From the NCBI GenBank assembly GCA_902497185.1, contig CABVEG010000048.1, positions 1-9,565 of the forward strand: DNA of 9,565 nt, given 5' to 3'. Shown here piece after piece: positions 1 through 4,634 of this stretch. Origin of the DNA: an uncultured Eubacteriales bacterium. Its GTDB lineage: Bacteria; Bacillota; Clostridia; Lachnospirales; CAG-274. The notes beneath the pieces were generated by a model, which saw only the letters and a list, made by a program, of their open reading frames with translations, was not told where the DNA came from and made no database searches. Both the position numbers and the translations under genes were made by a program. Position 1 is the first letter of the stretch; each line of letters begins with the position of its first letter.

Positions 1-423
1 TACGCTAAGGTAAACTTATTAGTTGAGGGTCAGGCTGTTGAAACTGATCAGCCTGCAGTTATTGTTGAAAGCAGAACAATGGTTCCTGTAAGAGTGGTTG
101 CTGAAACTCTTGGTTCAACAGTTGACTGGGATGCAGAAACTAAGACTGTTACTTTTACTCAGGATATTATGACTGCGTCTATGGTTGTTGGTGAATCTAA
201 GCTTACTGTAGCTATTGATGATGTAGCAAGTGATATGGCTATTGACGTGCCTGCAACTATTATTAACAGCAGAACTATGGTACCTATCAGATTCTTGTCT
301 GAAACATTTGGTTATGGTGTTGAGTGGGATGCAGAAACTAAGACTGTTAATGTAACAGCAAAGAAGGTTGAGGATGTTGTTGAAAGCCCTGCTGCTGTTG
401 AAGTTGAAACAACTGTAGATTAA
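1..423 (+). CDS. Copper amine oxidase-like (stalk) domain protein, C-terminal part, 5' end outside window
   Basis: The reading frame is open from base 1, so only the last 140 residues are visible. They contain two tandem copies of the copper amine oxidase N-terminal-like repeat. The first has SRTMVPVRVVAETLG followed by VDWDAETKTV, and the second has SRTMVPIRFLSETFG followed by VEWDAETKTV. This 'sRTmVPxRfxaExxG...vxWdaetkTv' pattern is typical of repeats found in exported or wall-associated proteins of Clostridia, where they usually act as adhesive or spacer modules and not as oxidases; no catalytic oxidase domain is visible. The protein ends in a short Val/Glu/Ala-rich tail and a TAA stop. 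A signal peptide and any catalytic domain would lie upstream. An internal ATG at 79 is not the start, because the first repeat already begins before it. The specific function cannot be judged from this fragment. Confidence 0.88.
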   Translation, partial: YAKVNLLVEGQAVETDQPAVIVESRTMVPVRVVAETLGSTVDWDAETKTVTFTQDIMTASMVVGESKLTVAIDDVASDMAIDVPATIINSRTMVPIRFLSETFGYGVEWDAETKTVNVTAKKVEDVVESPAAVEVETTVD

Positions 424-494
424 GTATCAGTTAAGCTAAATTTAATGAGCTTGGTGTTAACATTATAAATAGTTAAATATAAAATTTTTTAAAT

Positions 495-539
495 GGGAGT
501 ACAGTAATGATATTATAGCATTATTGTGCTCTCTTTTTT
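495..539 (+). terminator. Rho-independent terminator after the stalk-domain gene
   Basis: A 15-position stem pairs 495-509 (GGGAGTACAGTAATG) with 519-533 (CATTATTGTGCTCTC) around a 9-base loop, followed directly by six T (534-539). Three pairs are G·U wobbles that form only in + strand RNA, so the element is directional. It lies 71 bases after the upstream stop codon and before the wecC promoter. Confidence 0.8.
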
Positions 540-588
540 GTTAATTACCTATTTTTCAACTATTTCTTTTGCTTTTTTTGCAAAAATA

Positions 589-606
589 TTGACAATTACT
601 TGTCAA
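589..606. promoter_or_regulatory. Inverted repeat over the -35 box: candidate operator
   Basis: TTGACAA (589-595) and TTGTCAA (600-606) are perfect 7-base inverted arms separated by TTAC. The left arm contains the whole -35 hexamer. This geometry suits a dimeric DNA-binding repressor that would block RNA polymerase. The regulator is unknown, and chance cannot be excluded in AT-rich DNA. Confidence 0.4.
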
Positions 607-617
607 AATGTTATCAT
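589..617 (+). promoter_or_regulatory. Sigma-A-type promoter of wecC
   Basis: A perfect TTGACA -35 (589-594), a 17-base spacer and TATCAT as -10 (612-617) match the vegetative housekeeping consensus closely. The predicted transcript starts near 624 and leaves a leader of about 60 bases before the wecC ATG at 686. The promoter lies between the upstream terminator and the gene, so wecC is likely its own transcription unit. Confidence 0.75.
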
Positions 618-685
618 TAACTAGTATAAGTGGATTAAATTATAAATGAATTTTCAAATAAATTTTACTAGGGAGAACGATAATT

Positions 686-1909
686 ATGATTAATGTAATT
701 GGTTTAGGTTATATTGGTTTACCAACAGCACTTATGATGGCTGCCCATGGTGTTGAGGTTGTAGGTACTGATTATAACAAGGAATTGGTTGATACCCTTA
801 ACTCAGGCAAGACTACTTTTAAGGAAGATGGTCTTGATGAGCTTTTTGATTCTGCTGTTAAGGCAGGTATTAAGTTTTCAACTGAATATCAGGTAACAGA
901 TGTTTATATTGTTTCAGTGCCAACCCCTTATGATGCTTTCAGCAAAAAGGTAGATGCTAAATATGTTGAGTCTGCCGTAAAGAGCGTTATGGAGGTATGC
1001 CCTAAGGGCGCAACCGTTGTTATTGAATCAACTATTTCTCCCGGCACAATAGATAAGCATGTTCGTCCTATTGTAGAGGCTAACGGCTTTGTTATAGGCA
1101 AGGACTTAAACCTTGTTCATGCTCCTGAAAGAATTATACCGGGCAATATGGTATATGAGCTTTTACACAATAACAGAACCATTGGTGCTGATGATAAGGA
1201 AATCGGTGAAAAGATTAAGGCTTTATATGCTTCCTTCTGCCAGGGTGAAATTGTAGTTACTGATATTAGAACTGCTGAAATGACTAAGGTAGTTGAAAAT
1301 ACTTTCAGAGATATTAACATTGCTTATGCTAATGAGCTTGCTAAAATATGTCGTTCAGACAATATGGATGTTTATGAAATTATTCGTATTGCAAACAAGC
1401 ACCCAAGAGTTAATATTTTAAGCCCGGGTCCCGGTGTAGGTGGTCATTGCATTTCTGTTGACCCATGGTTTCTTGTAGGCGATTATCCCGGTCTTGCTAA
1501 TATTATTCTTGCTGCAAGAAAGATTAATGACAGTATGCCTGAGTTTGTTCTTGAGAGAATACATTATATTATGAAGGGAAATAATATGACAGATGTTTCA
1601 AGAGTAGGCTTATATGGCCTTACTTATAAGGAAAATGTAGACGATATGAGAGAGTCACCTACATTACAGATGCTTGAATCTATGGAAAAGCATCTTTGCG
1701 GTAATTTGGTTAAGGTTTATGACCCTTTTATTACAAAGGATGTTGTACCTAATCAGATGCATGATTTAGACGAGTTCCTTAATTCTGTTGACATTGTTGT
1801 ATTGCTTGTTGGTCACGATGAAATTAAGGAGAATATGGATAAGCTTAAGGGCAAGATAGTTCTTGATACAAGAAATATCTGTAACCTTGAGGGAACATAC
1901 AAACTTTAA
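686..1909 (+). CDS. wecC: UDP-N-acetyl-D-mannosamine dehydrogenase
   Basis: This 407-residue cytosolic enzyme should oxidise UDP-ManNAc to UDP-ManNAcA in two NAD+-dependent steps, supplying an acidic sugar for surface polysaccharide. The N-terminal Rossmann fold starts with GLGYIGLPTA (residues 6-15), with the ribose-binding acid at D29. The segment HAPERIIPG (145-153) and the stretch around TKVVENTFRDINIAYANELA (200-219), with K201 and N205 at the active site, match WecC-type dehydrogenases better than UDP-glucose dehydrogenases. Catalytic Cys255 lies in GPGVGGHCISVDPWF, and the C-terminal UDP-binding domain carries GLTYKENVDDMRESP (311-325). Length is normal for the family (about 400-420). 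The start is supported by AGGGAG at 670-675. Its usual partner, UDP-GlcNAc 2-epimerase (wecB/mnaA), is not adjacent; the gene stands alone between a promoter and a terminator. A closely related UDP-hexosaminuronate dehydrogenase is the main alternative. Confidence 0.93.
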   Translation: MINVIGLGYIGLPTALMMAAHGVEVVGTDYNKELVDTLNSGKTTFKEDGLDELFDSAVKAGIKFSTEYQVTDVYIVSVPTPYDAFSKKVDAKYVESAVKSVMEVCPKGATVVIESTISPGTIDKHVRPIVEANGFVIGKDLNLVHAPERIIPGNMVYELLHNNRTIGADDKEIGEKIKALYASFCQGEIVVTDIRTAEMTKVVENTFRDINIAYANELAKICRSDNMDVYEIIRIANKHPRVNILSPGPGVGGHCISVDPWFLVGDYPGLANIILAARKINDSMPEFVLERIHYIMKGNNMTDVSRVGLYGLTYKENVDDMRESPTLQMLESMEKHLCGNLVKVYDPFITKDVVPNQMHDLDEFLNSVDIVVLLVGHDEIKENMDKLKGKIVLDTRNICNLEGTYKL

Positions 1910-1925
1910 TATATTTGCAAAATTT

Positions 1926-1956
1926 ATCCCCTGTAACTTGTTACAGGGGATTTTTT
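1926..1956 (+). terminator. Rho-independent terminator of wecC
   Basis: A perfect 12-bp stem pairs ATCCCCTGTAAC (1926-1937) with GTTACAGGGGAT (1940-1951), with a GC-rich base and a very short apex, followed by five further T (1952-1956). It begins 16 bases after the wecC stop codon and is a textbook intrinsic terminator. Confidence 0.93.
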
Positions 1957-2149
1957 ATAAATTTTTGAGTTGATTAGGCTTTGTAAGATGTTATACAAGC
2001 CTATAGACAAATATGATTGTGCAAATATAACAACAAGGCTTGATTTAAAAGGAAATTTTGAAGGTTTTGAACAAAAAAATAAATCTTTATTGTATTAATT
2101 GCACAACTTGAAATAAAATTGACCAATAAAAATAATATTATTGTAATAT

Positions 2150-2178
2150 TTGACGTCAATGTTGTACTAAGATAATAT
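2150..2178 (+). promoter_or_regulatory. Upstream sigma-A-type promoter, possibly a distal dcw promoter
   Basis: TTGACG (2150-2155), a 17-base spacer and TAATAT (2173-2178) give a near-consensus vegetative promoter. Its -35 sits in a perfect 10-base palindrome TTGACGTCAA (2150-2159). Transcripts would start near 2185, giving about 314 bases of untranslated leader before mraZ, since no terminator-like hairpin with a T-run is visible in between. Whether it drives mraZ or a small RNA cannot be decided here. Confidence 0.5.
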
Positions 2179-2237
2179 ATTAATTGCAGTTGATTTTTGT
2201 TTAAAATGACGATAAACGCAAAATGCCATTATACATA

Positions 2238-2257
2238 ATGGGGAAATATGGGGAAAT
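2238..2257 (+). repeat. Perfect tandem 10-mer with TGGGG core, possible distal MraZ site
   Basis: ATGGGGAAAT occurs twice in immediate tandem, placing TGGGG at 2239 and 2249, exactly one helical turn apart. The E. coli MraZ operator is a set of TGGGN repeats separated by five bases, so the spacing and core fit that pattern. Only two units are present, and the proximal array ahead of mraZ uses GTGGT cores instead. Confidence 0.35.
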
Positions 2258-2397
2258 GTTAAAAATATTAAAAAACACTATATCTGGTTTCTTTTATATG
2301 TGGTATACTAAATATAGTTATATAAGTGAATTTAGCCCATTAAGCAATATTTATATAAAATCACATAAAAATTTAATAAATTTGCCATTTTTTCCTA

Positions 2398-2426
2398 TTG
2401 CTATTTTTTTATATTTATTGTAAAAT
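2398..2426 (+). promoter_or_regulatory. Proximal promoter of the mraZ-rsmH-ftsL-ftsI operon
   Basis: TTGCTA (2398-2403), a 17-base T/A-rich spacer and TAAAAT (2421-2426) form a good vegetative promoter. The expected start site near 2433 falls just before the first GTGGT box, so bound MraZ would sit at or just after the transcription start. Confidence 0.65.
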
Positions 2427-2435
2427 AAGTTACAG

Positions 2436-2494
2436 GTGGTGGAAAGTGGTGAGAAATGGTTTTCTTACCCACAAAAGTGGTTTGAAAGTGGTGA
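2436..2494 (+). promoter_or_regulatory. MraZ operator (phased GTGGT repeats)
   Basis: GTGGT/ATGGT cores start at 2436, 2446 and 2456, exactly 10 bases apart, with two more at 2477 and 2488. An 11-base unit GAAAGTGGTGA is repeated exactly at 2442-2452 and 2484-2494. MraZ proteins are known to bind short direct repeats with 10-bp periodicity just upstream of their own gene (TGGGN in E. coli, AAAGTG-type in mollicutes), and these units fit the latter form. The last unit also supplies the mraZ ribosome binding site, GGTGAT at 2490-2495, complementary to the 16S rRNA 3' end. The array supports autoregulation of the cluster. Confidence 0.8.
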
Positions 2495-2498
2495 TTTT

Positions 2499-2927
2499 AT
2501 GTTTATGGGTGAATATACGCATAATATTGATGCAAAGGGCAGGGCTATTGTACCTGCTAAATTAAGAGAAGAACTTGGCAGCAAGTTTATTATCACCAAA
2601 GAAATTGACAACTGTCTTTCACTTTACACCTTAGATGACTGGAATATATTGGTCGAAAAGCTAAACAAACTACCTACCACTAACAGAAAGGCTCTTGCCT
2701 TTAAAAGATTTAAACTTGCCTCAGCTTATGAATGTGAGCCTGATGGCAACGGAAGAATTATGATTCCTCAGAGCTTAAGAGAATATGCAGGTATTACCAA
2801 GGAAATAGTAACTACAGGTAATGGCGATAAGGTTGAAATATGGGACAAGGCTAAGTATGATGCTTATTATTCTCAATACAACTTTAATGACGGCAGCTTT
2901 GATTCTTTAAGTGAATTTGGAATTTAA
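2499..2927 (+). CDS. mraZ: Transcriptional regulator MraZ
   Basis: MraZ is a ring-forming DNA-binding protein of the AbrB-like (SpoVT/AbrB) fold that controls the division and cell-wall cluster it heads. The 142-residue product has the family N-terminus MFMGEYTHNIDAKGRAIVP and two half-repeats, each with the conserved DxxxR signature: D11-AKG-R15 and D82-GNG-R86, the latter followed by IMIPQSLREYAG. Length agrees with the family (about 143-150). The start is placed at 2499 because homologues begin at MFMGEY and the GGTGAT ribosome binding site ends at 2495. The frame could also open at a GTG at 2436, but that would translate the operator into 21 extra residues absent from the family. Direct repeats immediately upstream are its probable own binding site. 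It is followed 24 bases later by rsmH. Confidence 0.95.
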   Translation: MFMGEYTHNIDAKGRAIVPAKLREELGSKFIITKEIDNCLSLYTLDDWNILVEKLNKLPTTNRKALAFKRFKLASAYECEPDGNGRIMIPQSLREYAGITKEIVTTGNGDKVEIWDKAKYDAYYSQYNFNDGSFDSLSEFGI

Positions 2928-2951
2928 TAATGAAAATAAGGATTTGAGAAT

Positions 2952-3890
2952 ATGAATTTTGAACATACACCGGTACTGTTAGAGGAATGTATAAAGGGAC
3001 TTAATATTGTGCCTGACGGTATATATGCCGATTGTACTCTCGGCGGAGCGGGACATTCAAGCCACATTGTTTCTAGACTTAACGGGAACGGTATTCTTAT
3101 TGGTATTGATCAGGATGCCAATGCCATTAAGGCAGCAGGTGAAAAATTAAAGGACTATACCAATGTTAAATATGTAAGGGATAATTTCTCAAATATTAAA
3201 AATATAGCAGAAGGTCTTGATTTGGGTCAAGACAGCATAAATGGATTTTTACTCGATCTCGGTGTATCCTCCCACCAATTAGATGAAGCGGATAGAGGTT
3301 TCTCCTACAACCACGATGCTCCACTCGATATGCGAATGGATCAAAGACGCCCTCTATCTGCTTATGTGGTGGTCAATGAATACACAGAACCTGAACTTAC
3401 CCGTATAATAAGAGATTATGGGGAAGAACGTTGGGCTAAGAGAATTGCAGAGTTTATTATAAATGAAAGAAAGATTAAACCTATTGAAACTACATTTGAC
3501 TTGGTTTCTGTTATAAAAAAAGCTGTGCCAAAGGGCGCAAGGTCAGATGGTCCTCATCCTGCAAAGAGAACCTTTCAGGCTATAAGAATTGAGGTTAATA
3601 ACGAGCTTGGTATACTTGAAAGCACTATAAATGATATGGTGGATTTGCTTAAGCCCGGAGGAAGAATATGTATTATTACCTTCCATTCTTTAGAGGACAG
3701 AATTGTAAAAAATGTATTCAGAAATTTGGAAAATCCCTGTACCTGTCCAAGGGATTTTCCCATTTGTGTGTGTGGCAAAAAGCCTAAGGTTAAGGTTATA
3801 ACCCGCAAGCCAATATTGCCGGGACAGGAAGAGCTTGAAAATAACAGAAGGGCACACAGTGCCAAATTGAGAATTGCAGAAAAAATATAA
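2952..3890 (+). CDS. rsmH: 16S rRNA (cytosine-1402-N4)-methyltransferase RsmH (MraW)
   Basis: RsmH transfers a methyl group from S-adenosylmethionine to N4 of C1402 in 16S rRNA, tuning the decoding centre. The 312-residue protein has the family landmarks in order: HTPVLLEE at the N-terminus (5-12), the SAM-binding loop YADCTLGGAGHS (25-36), GIDQDANAI (51-59), LDLGVSSHQLD (101-111), RGFSYNHDAPLDMRMD (115-130), HPAKRTFQAIRIEVNNEL (202-219) and FHSLEDRIVK (244-253). A cysteine cluster, C263-x-C265 and C272-x-C274, near the C-terminus is a variation I recall from clostridial homologues and may bind metal. Length is normal. AAGGA at 2938-2942 supports the start. It follows mraZ closely and precedes ftsL, the usual dcw order, so the genes are very likely co-transcribed. 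Confidence 0.97.
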   Translation: MNFEHTPVLLEECIKGLNIVPDGIYADCTLGGAGHSSHIVSRLNGNGILIGIDQDANAIKAAGEKLKDYTNVKYVRDNFSNIKNIAEGLDLGQDSINGFLLDLGVSSHQLDEADRGFSYNHDAPLDMRMDQRRPLSAYVVVNEYTEPELTRIIRDYGEERWAKRIAEFIINERKIKPIETTFDLVSVIKKAVPKGARSDGPHPAKRTFQAIRIEVNNELGILESTINDMVDLLKPGGRICIITFHSLEDRIVKNVFRNLENPCTCPRDFPICVCGKKPKVKVITRKPILPGQEELENNRRAHSAKLRIAEKI

Positions 3891-3910
3891 GCTACAAAGG
3901 AGGAAGCTGT

Positions 3911-4585
3911 ATGAGTTCTAACAGAACTAACTATAAAAACAGAAGAACAGGCAGTAATCGTAATACAGCTTCATCTGCCAAAAGATACCCTGCATCAACA
4001 GGATATAAATACAAGAGAAATTACTTTGATACGAAGTCTTCCGGGAATACCGCCGGATATACAAGAGCTACAATGGGCAGCAGCTCTGCCAGAGAATACG
4101 GATATTATGGCAGTACATATACAAGCTATAATCCCGGCTCTGTTGCTCATGATTATTTTTATGATACGGATATTCCCGTAAGAAAACAGAAAAAGAAAAG
4201 GGTTAATCGTGCTAAGGAAAAGGAGATAATACAGTTGAATATGCCTAAGACCATAGTTTCCATTGCTGTTATTTTTGCTTTTTCCCTTGCATTGCTTTGC
4301 ACGTATGCGGTAAACAGCAGCTATAGAAGTGAAATTTCTTCTAAACAGGCAGAATTGGCTAAAATTGTTGAAGATAACCAGTATTTAAAAACCACACTTG
4401 AAGATAATATAGACTTAAATAAAGTGGCAAAGGAAGCTGAAAAACTCGGCTTGCAGAAGCCACAGGCTTATCAGATTACAGAAGTGCAGGTTCCTAATGA
4501 AAGCTACACAGTACAGTATGATGCGAAAATCAATACTCAGGATAAAAGTGTGTGGGAATTTTTGAAAAGTCTTTTAAATAAGTAG
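3911..4585 (+). CDS. ftsL: FtsL-like bitopic cell division protein with long N-terminal tail
   Basis: FtsL is a single-pass divisome protein that pairs with DivIC/FtsB and helps activate septal peptidoglycan synthesis. The 224-residue product has a cytoplasmic tail of about 110 residues rich in Tyr, Ser, Gly, Asn and Arg and ending in a basic patch (RKQKKKR at 91-97). One membrane segment follows (about 114-134), then a short extracellular coiled coil (about 137-170). The stretch LNKVAKEAEKLGLQKPQAYQI (169-189) resembles the FtsL/DivIC signature of a helix followed by L-G-x-x-x-P. Typical FtsL is about 100-120 residues, so the tail is unusually long. AAGGAGG at 3897-3903 gives a strong start. 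Position between rsmH and ftsI is the classic ftsL slot and carries much of the assignment, since FtsL sequences diverge strongly. Confidence 0.85.
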   Translation: MSSNRTNYKNRRTGSNRNTASSAKRYPASTGYKYKRNYFDTKSSGNTAGYTRATMGSSSAREYGYYGSTYTSYNPGSVAHDYFYDTDIPVRKQKKKRVNRAKEKEIIQLNMPKTIVSIAVIFAFSLALLCTYAVNSSYRSEISSKQAELAKIVEDNQYLKTTLEDNIDLNKVAKEAEKLGLQKPQAYQITEVQVPNESYTVQYDAKINTQDKSVWEFLKSLLNK

Positions 4586-4634
4586 TTTACATAAAACAAT
4601 GTTTTGTGTTGAGAATATAAGGAATTGATTTATA

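Larger units (their letters stand above)
1957..2397. other. Long gene-poor leader region between wecC and the dcw cluster
   Basis: This AT-rich stretch has no convincing gene. It holds an imperfect hairpin (1975-1985 with 1994-2003, one bulged T), an 8-base inverted repeat TTGTGCAA/TTGCACAA (2017-2024 and 2099-2106), the promoter at 2150-2178 and the tandem 10-mer at 2238-2257. A 36-codon open frame (1988-2098) and a 66-codon one (2223-2423) exist, but neither has a ribosome binding site, and the longer one runs into the mraZ promoter. They are not called as genes. The spacing suggests a long 5' leader or a second regulatory region for the division cluster. Confidence 0.6.

Noticed and set aside
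1988..2098. 36-codon open frame starting MLYKPIDKYD
   Set aside because: No good ribosome binding site, and the start lies in a hairpin loop. It is too short to judge without conservation data.
2017..2106. TTGTGCAA/TTGCACAA as ends of a small mobile element
   Set aside because: Only 8 bases match, there is no target duplication, and the interior is unremarkable; chance is a sufficient explanation.
2301..2309. Extended -10 (TGG-TATACT) as a third promoter before mraZ
   Set aside because: No -35 at suitable spacing; such strings are common in AT-rich DNA, and a better promoter lies at 2398-2426.
2223..2423. 66-codon open frame ahead of mraZ
   Set aside because: It has no ribosome binding site, low-complexity AT-driven composition, and a stop codon inside the mraZ -10 box. 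Nothing in it was recognised.
2436..2498. GTG start at 2436 giving MraZ a 21-residue N-terminal extension
   Set aside because: The family begins at MFMGEY; the extra codons are the operator repeats themselves and lie at the predicted transcription start. GGTGAT at 2490-2495 is well placed for 2499.
4589..4609. Hairpin ACATAAAACA/TGTTTTGTGT between ftsL and ftsI as a terminator
   Set aside because: Nearly all A/T pairs and no T-run after it. It lies between operon genes that should be co-transcribed.
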